Shown here one piece after another: positions 1 through 9,302 of a DNA stretch of 64,000 nt; positions within the stretch are counted from its first letter, which is position 1; each line of letters begins with the position of its first letter. Source of the stretch: Rhodococcus sp. CH91 (lineage in GTDB: Bacteria > Actinomycetota > Actinomycetes > Mycobacteriales > Mycobacteriaceae); assembly GCF_022554085.1 (NCBI RefSeq), contig NZ_JAKFYR010000003.1:464107-528106 (forward strand). The letters run 5' to 3'. The notes below the pieces were generated by a model. The model worked only from the letters and a program-made list of their open reading frames with translations, had not been told where the DNA came from and searched no databases. Position numbers and translations under genes: made by a program.

Positions 1-804
1 CATGCCTGCGGCGTCGAAGGCGAACAACCAGTGCGGCATCTGCCCGATCGGGTCGACCGAGGCCGGGGCGGCCAGCTCACGGACCACGCCGGCGAGACTC
101 GCGGACGGAGCGGCCGTGACGTGGTGCTGCAAATTCTGGGTGAACCGATCGCGCAGACGGTGCCGGAGCGGATGCGCGAACGACCAGTTCCCGTTCGAGC
201 GCAGTGTCCACAGCTGGTCGGTGATGCTCTCGTCGTCGCGCGCGGCATCTCCGAATGCGATCCGCCGGACCAACCGCCACCAGGTCCGCACGAAGTCGGG
301 GGCGTCGAGTTCGCCCCGGGACCTCGCGTGGTCGAGCAATGCCTGCGCCTCCTGCTCGATCACCGGCACCCACTCGGCCGCGAGATGGTGCAAGGCGTGT
401 TCGGGCTCGAGAGCCGACTCGTTGAAGGCGCGGCGCTGCGCGCGGAGATCACCCCGCGATATCAGCACGCCGTTGGGCTGGAACGGGCTGAGGGCGGCCA
501 CCTTCTCCTTGTTGGCCGCGGTGAACGAGGCAGTGTCGGTGCGGAGGATCCGGTCCACGTCGGCAGCAGAGAGAACGATCGCCAGTGCGCGGCCGGGGAT
601 CGGCACGACCAGCGGACCGTCACCGTGACGCTCCCGCAGGTCGGCGATCACCTGCACCACCCCGGCGTCGGACTGGTTCTTCTCGAGCAGTTTCATCGCC
701 CAGCGGCGCCGCGCGATCGGTCCCACCGCGACGAACGGTACGGCCACCCGGCCGAGCAGCCGAACGGCATCGGCGGGTGAAACGGTCGCGGCGGTTGCAG
801 GCAC
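1..804 (-). CDS. Cytochrome P450, N-terminal two thirds (runs off the window)
   Basis: The reverse strand is open from a GTG at 804 to base 1 with no stop, giving at least 268 residues; GGGGAG lies 5 bases before the GTG. The reading has the P450 order: an N-terminal meander, a C-helix-like segment RGDLRAQRRAFNE near residue 125, and an I-helix-like HWLFAFDAAGM at the window edge. The ExxR motif and heme cysteine would lie outside. Predicted role is heme monooxygenation in the cytosol. It follows a crotonase gene on the same strand after about 100 bp, so the two may be cotranscribed. Family call is by pattern only; the substrate is unknown. Confidence 0.72.
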   Translation of the reverse strand, partial: MPATAATVSPADAVRLLGRVAVPFVAVGPIARRRWAMKLLEKNQSDAGVVQVIADLRERHGDGPLVVPIPGRALAIVLSAADVDRILRTDTASFTAANKEKVAALSPFQPNGVLISRGDLRAQRRAFNESALEPEHALHHLAAEWVPVIEQEAQALLDHARSRGELDAPDFVRTWWRLVRRIAFGDAARDDESITDQLWTLRSNGNWSFAHPLRHRLRDRFTQNLQHHVTAAPSASLAGVVRELAAPASVDPIGQMPHWLFAFDAAGM

Positions 805-910
805 AGGCGCTCCCCGGGTCGGCGGGACGGGACCTTGGAAGGATCCCCCGCCTCGTCGCGTTCAAACGCCCATGTGGAGCAGGTCGCACTTCACAGCGCA
901 GACGACCGGC

Positions 911-1633
911 TCACGTGCCCCGCGACAGCACCTTGTCGGCCGCTTCCCAGTGCGCATCGGCGACCCAGAGTCGTGCGAAGGCGTCGACCGCTTCCTCGGG
1001 GCCGGCCCCGTTCACGACACGCTTGATCGACGCGGACGAAGGGTTCGCGAGCGCACGACCGAGAGCGCGCCAGCCCTCCTCGAAGGCTTCCCGCGGAAGG
1101 ACCCGGTCGACGAGTCCGATGCGCTCGGCCTCGTCCGCCCGGAGGATGTCGCCGGAACCGGCGAGCAGGAGGGCGCGGCCGCGACCGATCAGGGAGGCGA
1201 GCCTCTCGGCACCGCCCCACGCGGGCATGATCGCCAGTGACACCTGGTTGAAACCGATCTTGATGTCGTCCGCTGCGATCCGGATGTCCGCAGCGACGGC
1301 GACCTCGGCACCGCCACCGAGAGCGTGCCCGTTGAGCGCCGCGACGACGGGGGCCGGGAAGCCCGCGATCCGGTCGCACACCGCGCGCATCTGCCGTGCC
1401 ATGTCGGCGGCCTGTTCGTGAGTGCGCAGCTTGGCCAGTTCCTTGAGATCGCCGCCGGAGACGAAGGCCCGGTCGCCGCCGCCTCGGATCACCAGCGCGC
1501 GCGCCTGCGCCCGAGCGGCCTCGTCGAGCACCTTCTCCAACTGGTCCATCGTCTCGGGAGCGATGGCGTTGCGGGCATGCGGCCGATCGATGGTGACGAC
1601 GGCGAGTCCGTCGTCGAGTTCCAACTCCACCAT
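911..1633 (-). CDS. Enoyl-CoA hydratase/isomerase (crotonase) family protein lacking usual catalytic glutamates
   Basis: A 240-residue crotonase-fold protein acting on an acyl-CoA. The two oxyanion-hole segments are present: RAFVSGGDL (about 55-63) and NGHALGGGAE (about 101-110). Where hydratases carry the first catalytic Glu (PE before the LGxxP turn), this has NQ at 129-130; the second Glu position (about 153) is Leu. It may therefore be an isomerase, decarboxylase or other crotonase rather than a classical hydratase. ATG start preceded by GGAGAG. Divergent from the ligase gene at 1772 and just upstream of the P450 gene on its own strand. Confidence 0.85.
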   Translation of the reverse strand: MVELELDDGLAVVTIDRPHARNAIAPETMDQLEKVLDEAARAQARALVIRGGGDRAFVSGGDLKELAKLRTHEQAADMARQMRAVCDRIAGFPAPVVAALNGHALGGGAEVAVAADIRIAADDIKIGFNQVSLAIMPAWGGAERLASLIGRGRALLLAGSGDILRADEAERIGLVDRVLPREAFEEGWRALGRALANPSSASIKRVVNGAGPEEAVDAFARLWVADAHWEAADKVLSRGT

Positions 1634-1651
1634 GGTTCTGCTCTCCGAACT

Positions 1652-1688
1652 GATATTGGCATTCTAGTTTTAGGAGAATAACATCTCC
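1652..1688. promoter_or_regulatory. Degenerate copy of the shared 15-bp operator in a divergent promoter
   Basis: Between the crotonase gene and the ligase gene. GATATTGGCATTCTA (1652-1666) resembles GAGAATnnnATTCTC with changes in the left half. Seven bases later GGAGAAT begins a second half site, followed by AACATCTCC (1673-1688), one base short of the usual spacing. The same layout (ATTCTC, 6-7 bp, GAGAAT) is seen near 20455 and 50699. Weakest member of the set. Confidence 0.4.
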
Positions 1689-1771
1689 ACAACCGGCCTA
1701 TGCCGGTCTGCACTCCGTTGCACCGTGCCGCGCGACGGCACGGCCCCACCCTCGGACACTGGAGCACTCAG

Positions 1772-3313
1772 ATGCGGCAGATCCCTTCCGAACTGGTCGA
1801 ACGCTACGAACACGAAGGGTGGTGGACACGCGAGACGATCGGCGAGATGCTGGCCCGTGGCCTGAAGGCCGCACCCGACACCGAATTCCGCATCCACTCG
1901 GCCATTCGGCCGTGGTCGGGCACGGTGAGTGAGGTCGAGCGGATCGCCCGGCGTCTCGCGGCCGGTCTACGTCGCCGTGGTGTGGGCCCCGGCGACGTGG
2001 TGGCCTTCCAGTTGCCCAACTGGATGGAAGCGGCAGCGGTGTTCTGGGCCTCGTCCTTCCTGGGCGCGACTGTCGTTCCGATCGTCCACTTCTACGGACC
2101 CAAGGAACTCGGGTACATCCTGCGCGAGGCCGCTCCCACGGTGTTCGTCTGTGCCGAGAAGTTCGGCTACACCGAGTACCGGCCCGAACTGTGCGCCGAC
2201 ATTCCCGTCGTCGGAGTCGTCGGCCGCGACTTCGACGACCTCCTCGACGACGCCCCCTTCGAAGGCGTTCTCCCCGTCGACGCTTCGCAGCCCGCGCTGC
2301 TGGCGTTCACCTCCGGCACGACGAGCAACCCGAAGGGCGTGATCCACACGCACCGCACGCTCGGATTCGAGACGAGGCAGCTGGCCGAACGCTATCCCGC
2401 CGACCGCGGCGTGCAGCTCACGGGCGCTCCCGTCGGGCACTTCATCGGCATGGTCAACGCCTTCCTCATTCCCGTCCTCGACCACACCCCCATCAATCTG
2501 CTCGACGTCTGGGATCCGGCTCGCGCGATCGAACTGATGGAGAGCGATGGCCTCGTCATCGGCGGTGGGGCAACATATTTCATCACCAGCCTGCTCGATC
2601 ATCCGAACTTCGATCCCGACCGTCACCTGCGGTACATGAAGTACGCCGGCCTCGGGGGTTCGACCGTGCCTGCGGCAGTCACGCGCCGGCTCGACGATCT
2701 GGGTATCACGGTCTTCCGCGCGTACGGCAGCACCGAACATCCGTCCATCACGAGTTCACTCGTCACCGATCCGGTCGAGAAGCGGCTGTTCACCGACGGC
2801 AGTGCGTGTCCCGGCGTGGAGGTCCGCATCGGGGAGGACGGAGAGATCCTCAGCCGTGGTCCGGATCTGTGCATGGGCTACACCGACCCCGAACTCACCG
2901 CCCGGGCCTTCGACGAGGAGGGCTGGTACCACACCGGGGACGTCGCGGTGGTCGACGACGACGGCTTCCTCACCATCACCGACCGCAAGGCCGATTTCAT
3001 CATCCGGGGCGGGGAGAACATCAGCGCCCTCGAGGTCGAGGAGGTCCTGCTGACGCTGCCCGCGGTCGCCGAGGCAGCCGTGGTGTCGGCGCCGGACGAA
3101 CGTCTCGGTGAACACGCGGCCGCGGTCCTGCGCCTGCGCCCCGGTCACCCGATGCCGACGCTCGACGACGTGCGCGCGCACTTCCTGCAGGCGGGCATCG
3201 CCAAGCAGAAGTGGCCCGAGGAGCTGCACCGCGTCGACGACTTCCCGCGCACGGCCAGCGGCAAGATCCAGAAGTTCCGCGTGCGTCAGGATATTGCGAC
3301 CGCTCAACTATGA
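1772..3313 (+). CDS. AMP-dependent acyl-CoA synthetase, AliA/cyclohexanecarboxylate-CoA ligase-like
   Basis: A 513-residue ANL-superfamily ligase that would activate a carboxylic acid through an acyl-adenylate to its CoA thioester. Visible core motifs: TSGTTSNPKG (about 180-189), AYGSTE (about 317-322), a YHTGD motif followed by DRKADFIIRGGENIS, and the C-terminal ASGKIQK with its catalytic lysine. The N-terminal RYEHEGWWT stretch is typical of cyclohexanecarboxylate/dihydroxybenzoate-type ligases. The ATG at 1772 follows GGAG by seven bases; an upstream in-frame ATG at 1700 lacks a ribosome site. Likely the entry step for an alicyclic or aromatic acid, but the substrate is inferred only. Confidence 0.85.
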   Translation: MRQIPSELVERYEHEGWWTRETIGEMLARGLKAAPDTEFRIHSAIRPWSGTVSEVERIARRLAAGLRRRGVGPGDVVAFQLPNWMEAAAVFWASSFLGATVVPIVHFYGPKELGYILREAAPTVFVCAEKFGYTEYRPELCADIPVVGVVGRDFDDLLDDAPFEGVLPVDASQPALLAFTSGTTSNPKGVIHTHRTLGFETRQLAERYPADRGVQLTGAPVGHFIGMVNAFLIPVLDHTPINLLDVWDPARAIELMESDGLVIGGGATYFITSLLDHPNFDPDRHLRYMKYAGLGGSTVPAAVTRRLDDLGITVFRAYGSTEHPSITSSLVTDPVEKRLFTDGSACPGVEVRIGEDGEILSRGPDLCMGYTDPELTARAFDEEGWYHTGDVAVVDDDGFLTITDRKADFIIRGGENISALEVEEVLLTLPAVAEAAVVSAPDERLGEHAAAVLRLRPGHPMPTLDDVRAHFLQAGIAKQKWPEELHRVDDFPRTASGKIQKFRVRQDIATAQL

Positions 3314-3326
3314 GAATAGTATTCTC
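3294..3326 (+). promoter_or_regulatory. Promoter with perfect GAGAATAGTATTCTC operator over the -10 box
   Basis: GAGAATAGTATTCTC (3312-3326) is a perfect 15-bp palindrome that starts inside the stop codon of the preceding ligase. A plausible promoter is TTGCGA (3294-3299), 17 bp, TAGTAT (3317-3322), so the palindrome covers the -10 box, as expected for a repressor. It sits just before the GGAGAAGGAGG ribosome site of the amidohydrolase gene. Confidence 0.65.
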
Positions 3327-3348
3327 GCAACAGGAGAAGGAGGATTCG

Positions 3349-4530
3349 ATGCCCGCGAAAGAATTGCCGTACCCGTTGTTCGATGCGGACAACCACCTGT
3401 ACGAGACCGAGGAAGCTCTCACCAAGTTCCTCCCGGACAAGTACAAGGGCGCCATCAAGTACGTGCAGGTCGACGGCCGCACGAAGATCGCGATACGTGG
3501 CCAGATCAGTGAGTACATCCCCAACCCGACCTTCGAGGTCGTCGCCCGCCCGGGTGCGATGGAGGACTACTTCAAGAACGGCAATCCCGAGGGCAAGAGC
3601 AAGCGGGAGATCTTCGGAAAGCCGATGAAGTCGATCCCGGCCTTCCGCGATCCCGCCGCGCGCCTCGAGCTCATGGACGAGCTCCAGATCGACCGCACCC
3701 TGATGTTCCCGACGCTGGCCAGCCTCGTCGAGGAGCGCATGCGCGACAACCCCGAGCTGATCCACGCGGTCGTCCACTCGCTCAACCAGTGGCTGTACGA
3801 GACCTGGGGATTCAACTACAAGGACCGCATCTTCACCGTTCCCGTCATCAGTCTCCCCATCGTCGAGAAGGCGATCGAGGAGTTGGAGTGGTGCGTCGAG
3901 CGCGGGGCGAAGGCCATCCTCGTGCGCCCGGCACCGGTCCCCGGCTACAAGGGACCGCGCTCGTTCGCGCTCCCCGAGTTCGACCCGTTCTGGAAGCGCG
4001 TGGTCGAGCTGGACGTACTGGTCACCCAGCATTCCTCCGACAGCGGTTACGCCCGCTACAACCAGGAGTGGGACGGCACCGGCGAGGAGATGCTTCCCTT
4101 CGTCACCAACGCCTTCCGCATGGTCAGCGAGTGGCGCCCCATCCAGGACGCGGTGGCGTCGTGGGTATGCCACGGAGCTCTCTTCCGTTTCCCGGAACTG
4201 CGGATCGCCGTCATCGAGAACGGCGCGTCCTGGCTCCCGCACGTCCTCCAGACCCTCGCCGACGTCTACAAGAAGGCACCCGAGGGCTTCGGCATGCAGG
4301 ACCCGGTCGCCGCCATCAAGAAGAGCATCCACGTCAGCCCCTTCTGGGAAGAGGATTTCAGCAAGCTCACCGCCCTCATCGGCGCCGAGCGCGTGCTGTT
4401 CGGTTCCGACTACCCGCACCCCGAGGGCCTGGCCGAGCCGACCACCTACATCGATCACATCCAGCACCTGCCCTTCGAGGACCAGAAGCTGGTCATGGGC
4501 GGAAATCTCGCGCGGCTCCTCAAGGTATGA
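3349..4530 (+). CDS. Amidohydrolase-2 family metal-dependent hydrolase/decarboxylase
   Basis: A 393-residue TIM-barrel protein of the ACMSD/amidohydrolase-2 type, which includes decarboxylases and ring-opening hydrolases. The N-terminal metal motif reads DADNH, where many relatives have HxH. Later family features are VTQHSSDSG, a conserved VCHG, and the C-terminal FGSDYPHPEG with its catalytic Asp. Strong ribosome site GGAGAAGGAGG before ATG 3349. The stop overlaps the next ligase ATG (ATGA), so the two are translationally coupled. Frequently found next to acyl-CoA ligases in actinobacterial degradation clusters; exact reaction unknown. Confidence 0.82.
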   Translation: MPAKELPYPLFDADNHLYETEEALTKFLPDKYKGAIKYVQVDGRTKIAIRGQISEYIPNPTFEVVARPGAMEDYFKNGNPEGKSKREIFGKPMKSIPAFRDPAARLELMDELQIDRTLMFPTLASLVEERMRDNPELIHAVVHSLNQWLYETWGFNYKDRIFTVPVISLPIVEKAIEELEWCVERGAKAILVRPAPVPGYKGPRSFALPEFDPFWKRVVELDVLVTQHSSDSGYARYNQEWDGTGEEMLPFVTNAFRMVSEWRPIQDAVASWVCHGALFRFPELRIAVIENGASWLPHVLQTLADVYKKAPEGFGMQDPVAAIKKSIHVSPFWEEDFSKLTALIGAERVLFGSDYPHPEGLAEPTTYIDHIQHLPFEDQKLVMGGNLARLLKV

Positions 4531-5960
4531 ACTGGCGGACCATCCCCGAGATGGTCCTCAGCGCCGGCGACCGCTTCGGTGATGCCGAAGCGGTCGTCGA
4601 CGGGGACCTCCGGATCTCCTTCACCGATCTTTCCGACCGGATCCGCTGTGCCGCAGGTTCGTTCGCCGAAGCCGGCATCGGCAAGGGTGATCGGGTCGCG
4701 ATCTGGGCACCCAACTCCGCTGCGTGGATCGTCGCGGCCTTCGGGTCGCTCGCGGCGGGCGGGATCCTCGTCCCGGTGAACACCCGCTACCGGGAGGACG
4801 AGGCGGGCGACATCATCCGGCGCAGCGACGCGAAACTGACCCTCGTCCAGGACGGCTTCCTCGACCAGGAGTACGCGGTACCGGCAGGTGTTCCGCGGAT
4901 CGACCTGGGGTCCGGCTTCCTCGAGAGCGGAAACCCGTTCGCCCGGAGAATCAACGGGGAGGACATCGCCGACATCATGTACACCTCGGGCACCACCGGA
5001 CGTCCCAAGGGTGTGATGATGAACCACGCTCAGACGCTCCGGATGTTCGCCGAATGGTGCGATCTCGCCGATCTGCGCCGTGGGGACCGCTATATGATCG
5101 TCAACCCCTTCTTCCACATGTTCGGCTACAAGGCCGGACTCGTCGCCTCGTTCATCCGCGGCGCGACCGTCCTCCCCGTCCCGGTCTTCGAGACGGACAC
5201 CGTTCTCGATCTGATCGAGCGCGAGAGTGTGACCATGTTGCCCGGACCGCCCACCCTCTACCACGCGCTCCTTGCCGCGCAGCGACGCGGAACGCACGAC
5301 CTGTCGTCATTGCGCGCCGCGGTGACCGGTTCGGCCGACATCCCCGTCGACCTGATCCGGCGTATCCGGAACGAACTGCCGTTCGAGACGATCATGACGG
5401 GATACGGTCTGAGCGAGGCCGGCACCGCAACCGCATCGCGGCCCGGCGACACCTTCGAGCAGATCGCCACTACCGTCGGAACACCCTGCGACGGAGTAGA
5501 AGTGAGAATCGCCGACGACGGCGAGGTACTCATCCGTGGATACAACGTGATGCAGGGTTATCTCGACGACCCGCAGGCCACCGCCGAGGCTGTCGACCCC
5601 GACGGCTGGCTCCACACCGGCGACCTCGGCGAACTCGATCCCGATGGTCACCTCCGCATCATCGGACGCAAGAAGGACATGTTCGTCGTCGGCGGGTTCA
5701 ACGCCTATCCCGCCGAAATCGAAGGTTTCCTGCTCGAGCATCCGGCTGTCGACCAGGTGGCCGTGATCGGCATCCCCGACGAGCGCCTCGGCCAGGTGGG
5801 AAAAGCGTTCGTCGTCTCCTCGGCCCCGATCCCGGCCGAGGACCTGATCGCCTGGAGCCGGACACGCATGGCCGGGTTCAAGGTTCCGCGTGTCGTCGAC
5901 TTCGTCGACGCGCTGCCGGTGAACGCCACCGGCAAAGTCGTCAAAGAACTTCTCCGCTGA
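4527..5960 (+). CDS. Acyl-CoA synthetase, FadD3-like
   Basis: A 477-residue ANL ligase. Motifs: YTSGTTGRPKGVMM, GYGLSEAGT, LHTGDLGELDPDG, GRKKDMFVVGGFNAYPAE and the C-terminal NATGKVVK lysine. From family knowledge the PFFHMFGYKAG and LPGPPTLY segments recall FadD3 enzymes, which activate the ring-derived propanoate HIP in steroid catabolism; that specificity is only a hint. ATG overlaps the amidohydrolase stop (ATGA). A second ligase within 3 kb suggests two acid intermediates need CoA activation. Confidence 0.85.
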   Translation: MNWRTIPEMVLSAGDRFGDAEAVVDGDLRISFTDLSDRIRCAAGSFAEAGIGKGDRVAIWAPNSAAWIVAAFGSLAAGGILVPVNTRYREDEAGDIIRRSDAKLTLVQDGFLDQEYAVPAGVPRIDLGSGFLESGNPFARRINGEDIADIMYTSGTTGRPKGVMMNHAQTLRMFAEWCDLADLRRGDRYMIVNPFFHMFGYKAGLVASFIRGATVLPVPVFETDTVLDLIERESVTMLPGPPTLYHALLAAQRRGTHDLSSLRAAVTGSADIPVDLIRRIRNELPFETIMTGYGLSEAGTATASRPGDTFEQIATTVGTPCDGVEVRIADDGEVLIRGYNVMQGYLDDPQATAEAVDPDGWLHTGDLGELDPDGHLRIIGRKKDMFVVGGFNAYPAEIEGFLLEHPAVDQVAVIGIPDERLGQVGKAFVVSSAPIPAEDLIAWSRTRMAGFKVPRVVDFVDALPVNATGKVVKELLR

Positions 5961-5989
5961 CATACCCGACAATCGACAGGAGCGCCGTC

Positions 5990-6280
5990 ATGACAGACGA
6001 AGCTGCAATGCTCGCTTTCGCCGTGAAGTGGCGGCATTGGAACGGCGGGCCGGACGAGGACATCTTCGTGGCCTTCGGCATCACTCCGGAGGAGTACTTC
6101 CACCGCCTGCGCCGCCTGCTGACCAAGCACCGGTGGAACCAGCTCGACCCGCAGATTCTCGAGCAACTCGTGCAGATCTGCGACGAACGGCTCAGCACCG
6201 TCGACATCCGTTCCGCGACCGGCCGCGACCGTGCGCGTTACGCGTCGTCGACGCATCCGCTCAGCCAACTCTCCGCCTGA
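5990..6280 (+). CDS. Small DUF3263-like protein
   Basis: A 96-residue protein starting at ATG 5990 after CAGGAG. It contains LAFAVKWRHWNGGPDEDIF and GITPEEYFHRLRRLL, resembling the short actinobacterial DUF3263 proteins, which look like small helical DNA-binding or adaptor proteins. No signal peptide or membrane segment. It follows the ligase by 29 bp and is probably the last gene of the 3349-6280 operon. Function unknown. Confidence 0.7.
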   Translation: MTDEAAMLAFAVKWRHWNGGPDEDIFVAFGITPEEYFHRLRRLLTKHRWNQLDPQILEQLVQICDERLSTVDIRSATGRDRARYASSTHPLSQLSA

Positions 6281-6372
6281 TCCGGCCCCGGGGAAACGTC
6301 GCCGGGAGCGGTTTCACGGTCCGCCCACGCGGGTAAACGACCGGGCATCGATCCCGATCGAAGGGCACGCCC

Positions 6373-7743
6373 GTGAAAACCGGTTCCGTAGACCCAGCGC
6401 CCGAGTCCAGTTCTGCGCCCCCTGAGCAGGTCCGACGTGCCATCGGTGCGTCCGCCATGGGCAATTTCACCGAGTGGTTCGACTACGGTGTCTACGCCTA
6501 CACCGCCACCTACATCGCCGATTCGTTCTTTCCCGGTGACCTCGAATCCGCGACCCTGCTCACGCTGGGTGTCTTCGCGATCTCGTTCCTGATGCGACCG
6601 CTGGGTGGCTTCGTGTGGGGCCCACTCGGCGACCGGCTGGGCCGCCGCCAGATCCTGGCACTGACCATCCTGCTGATGGGTGGCTCGACGGTGCTGCTCG
6701 GCGCCGTTCCGTCCTACGAATCGATCGGGTTCTGGGCACCGGTGCTGCTGGTGTTGCTCCGGATGATCCAGGGCTTCTCCACCGGCGGCGAGTACGGCGG
6801 TGCGGCGACCTTCATGGCGGAATACTCTCCCGACCGCAAGCGCGGCTTCTACGGCAGTTTCCTCGAATTCGGTACCCTGGGCGGCTTCTCGGCCGGGGCG
6901 CTTCTCGTCCTGGCGATCGATCTGGTGTCGACGGACGCGTTCATGGCGACCTGGGGCTGGCGCCTCCCGTTCTTCGTGGCCGGCCCGCTCGCACTCGTCG
7001 GCCTCTACCTGCGCACGAAACTGGACGAGTCTCCGGTCTTCCGGGAACTCGAGCAGGAGCACGGCGAAGAGGCCAGCATCGGAGCCGAGTTCAAGGATCT
7101 CCTCACCAAGTACTGGCGGCCGATCGTCACGCTGATGGGTCTGGTCATCGCGCTGAACGTGTGCAACTACACCTTGCTCAGCTACATGCCCACCTATCTC
7201 GAGAATCGGATCGGCCTGACGAGTACGGCGTCGCTGTTCCTGGTGGTGATCGGCCAGCTCTCGATGATGGCCGTCATCCCGTTCGCGGGCGCGTTGTCGG
7301 ACCGCATCGGGCGCAAACCCCTGTGGGCGATGTCGCTGGGCGGCCTGTTCGTCCTCGCCATCCCGATGTACATGCTGATGACGGCCGGTTTCGGGTGGGC
7401 GATCGTCGGGTTCACCGTCCTCGGACTGCTGTACGTCCTGCAGTTGTCGACCATCTCGGCGACCTTCCCCGCGATGTTCCCCACGCACGTCCGGTTCGCC
7501 GGATTCGCGATCTCGTACAACGTCGCGACGTCGCTCTTCGGCGGGACGGCGCCGGCCGTCAACGAGTGGCTGGTCGAGCGCACCGGCAACGATCTCGTGC
7601 CGGCCTTCTACATGATGGGGGCGTGCGTGATCGGTCTGATCGCGCTCTACTTCGTGGTCGAGACCGCGGGTGCGTCGCTGCGTGGACGCGGTATCCCGGG
7701 AATCGACACCGAGCCGCACCCCACCGCATTGTCCCGCCGTTGA
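6373..7743 (+). CDS. MFS transporter, metabolite:proton symporter (MHS) family
   Basis: A 456-residue inner-membrane transporter with about 12 hydrophobic segments. The N-terminal GNFTEWFDYGVYAY and the loop GDRLGRRQIL are hallmarks of ProP/ShiA/KgtP-like proton symporters, as are FSTGGEYGGAATF and SDRIGRKPL in the second half. These import organic acids, shikimate or betaines. GTG start at 6373 after GAAGGG. Placed directly after the ligase operon, it probably imports the acid that those ligases activate (inference from position). Converges on the next gene with a 14-bp gap. Confidence 0.9.
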   Translation: MKTGSVDPAPESSSAPPEQVRRAIGASAMGNFTEWFDYGVYAYTATYIADSFFPGDLESATLLTLGVFAISFLMRPLGGFVWGPLGDRLGRRQILALTILLMGGSTVLLGAVPSYESIGFWAPVLLVLLRMIQGFSTGGEYGGAATFMAEYSPDRKRGFYGSFLEFGTLGGFSAGALLVLAIDLVSTDAFMATWGWRLPFFVAGPLALVGLYLRTKLDESPVFRELEQEHGEEASIGAEFKDLLTKYWRPIVTLMGLVIALNVCNYTLLSYMPTYLENRIGLTSTASLFLVVIGQLSMMAVIPFAGALSDRIGRKPLWAMSLGGLFVLAIPMYMLMTAGFGWAIVGFTVLGLLYVLQLSTISATFPAMFPTHVRFAGFAISYNVATSLFGGTAPAVNEWLVERTGNDLVPAFYMMGACVIGLIALYFVVETAGASLRGRGIPGIDTEPHPTALSRR

Positions 7744-7757
7744 CGAGGCGGAATTCC

Positions 7758-9227
7758 TCACCGGACAGAACTCGACGCGACAGGCCGGGCACTTCCGCTG
7801 TCCGCACGGTCCCCGGTGCGGAGGGCCATGGTCACCGCGGCCGCGAGCAGCGCGCTCGCCGCACCGATCAGCATCCCCGTCAGGAATCCGCTCTCCGTGG
7901 GCACCTCGGTTCCTGCGAAGCCGACACTCATCTGCGCGAGCACCACTCCCGCGACCGCGGCCGATGCCGTTCCCCCGACCGAGCGCAACAAGGTGTTGAC
8001 ACTGTTGGCCGACGAGATCCGGTCCTGCGGCACCGCTCCCATGATCAACGTGGGAATGGCTCCGTACGCCAGACCTATACCGGCCGCGATGACACACGTG
8101 ATCGCCATCAGGCCCCACGTCGAATCCATCAGGAACACCGAGGAGGCGTACGACACGGCCATCATCAGACATCCGACCCACAGGGTGGTACGGGGTCCAC
8201 GGATCGTCGTCAGTCTGGCGCCCACCGGCGACACCGCCATCATGAGCAGCCCGGCCGGCGCGCACCACAATCCCATGACCAGCATCGACTGCCCCAGCCC
8301 GTAGCCCGTCGCTTCGGGCAGCATCCGGATCTGGGGAACCAGCAGTGCCTGGAAGTACATCGAGAAGCCGATCAGCGTCGCGACGATGTTGGTGACCAAT
8401 ATCCGATTTCCCCTTGCGACACGAAGATCGACGAGGGGCGCCGCCGCTCTCAGTTCCCATCGACCCCACACCAGGAACACGACGACCGAGACGGCGAACA
8501 AGGTCAGGACCGTCGCGCTGGTCCACCCCCAGTCGCCACCCTTGGACACCGCCAGCAGCACCGCGACCAAGGCGAGCGAGAGACCGAGTGCGCCGAAGAC
8601 GTCGAAACCTCCCGTCTTCTCCGGCACCGGGGTGTCCCGCACGAGCCAGGCGATGAGCACCGCAACGAGCACACTGAGGATTCCGACCCCCCAGAACAAC
8701 ACGCGCCAGTTCGTGAACTGCACGACTGCCGCGGCAAGGGGCAGACCGAGCGCTCCCCCGATCCCCAGTGACGAACTCATCAGCGCGATGGCCGAACCGA
8801 GACGCTCGGGTGGCACGAGGGAACGCAGCGCGCTGATCCCGAGGGGAACGATCCCGAACCCGGCGCCCTGCAGGGCACGACCGACGAGCATGGGCAACAG
8901 CGACGACGACAGTGCACACAGGAACGACCCCGCGATGAGCGGGATGGTGCACACGAGCAGCATCCGCCGGGCACCGTACATGTCACCCAGCCGCCCGGTC
9001 ACCGGTGTCGCGACGGCGCCGGAGAGCAACGTCACCGTGACCACCCACGAGGCATTGGACGGGCTGGTCCCGAGCAACTCCGGCAGTTCACCGAGCAGGG
9101 GGATGACCAGCGTCGACATCACCGTCGTGACGATGCCCGCGAACACCAGTACCCAGATCGTGCGGCCGGCGAAGCCTGCCGTCGACGTTTCGTCCACTCC
9201 GGACTCTCCTGACTCGATTCCCTGCAC
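7758..9227 (-). CDS. MFS drug/solute exporter, DHA2 (EmrB/QacA-like) family
   Basis: A 489-residue integral membrane protein with about 14 predicted segments. The motif GRLGDMYGARRML after helix 2 and the helix-5 region SSSLGIGGALGLPLAA fit the 14-TM DHA2 family of proton antiporters that export drugs or toxic hydrophobic compounds. GTG start at 9227 has only a weak purine stretch before it, so the true start may be slightly downstream. It stands alone between the MFS importer and the ABC operon, and may remove toxic intermediates. Confidence 0.88.
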   Translation of the reverse strand: MQGIESGESGVDETSTAGFAGRTIWVLVFAGIVTTVMSTLVIPLLGELPELLGTSPSNASWVVTVTLLSGAVATPVTGRLGDMYGARRMLLVCTIPLIAGSFLCALSSSLLPMLVGRALQGAGFGIVPLGISALRSLVPPERLGSAIALMSSSLGIGGALGLPLAAAVVQFTNWRVLFWGVGILSVLVAVLIAWLVRDTPVPEKTGGFDVFGALGLSLALVAVLLAVSKGGDWGWTSATVLTLFAVSVVVFLVWGRWELRAAAPLVDLRVARGNRILVTNIVATLIGFSMYFQALLVPQIRMLPEATGYGLGQSMLVMGLWCAPAGLLMMAVSPVGARLTTIRGPRTTLWVGCLMMAVSYASSVFLMDSTWGLMAITCVIAAGIGLAYGAIPTLIMGAVPQDRISSANSVNTLLRSVGGTASAAVAGVVLAQMSVGFAGTEVPTESGFLTGMLIGAASALLAAAVTMALRTGDRADSGSARPVASSSVR

Positions 9228-9302
9228 CTCGGGCGTGCCGTCACGGCCGGAGGAGCGATGTGAAAGATCGCGGGCGTGAGCTCGACGGTCCGCTTCTCCG
9301 CC

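Noticed and set aside
2..780. Plus-strand open frames at the left edge
   Set aside because: Composition is Arg/Ser-rich and not protein-like; the minus strand encodes a P450 over the same bases.
6238..8952. Very long minus-strand reading frame opposite the MFS genes
   Set aside because: Low-complexity, Arg/Gly-rich shadow of high-GC genes; it overlaps two clear transporter genes.
9228..9302. Possible mobile-element scar beside the binding-protein fossil
   Set aside because: No transposase fragment, terminal inverted repeats or target duplication could be found.
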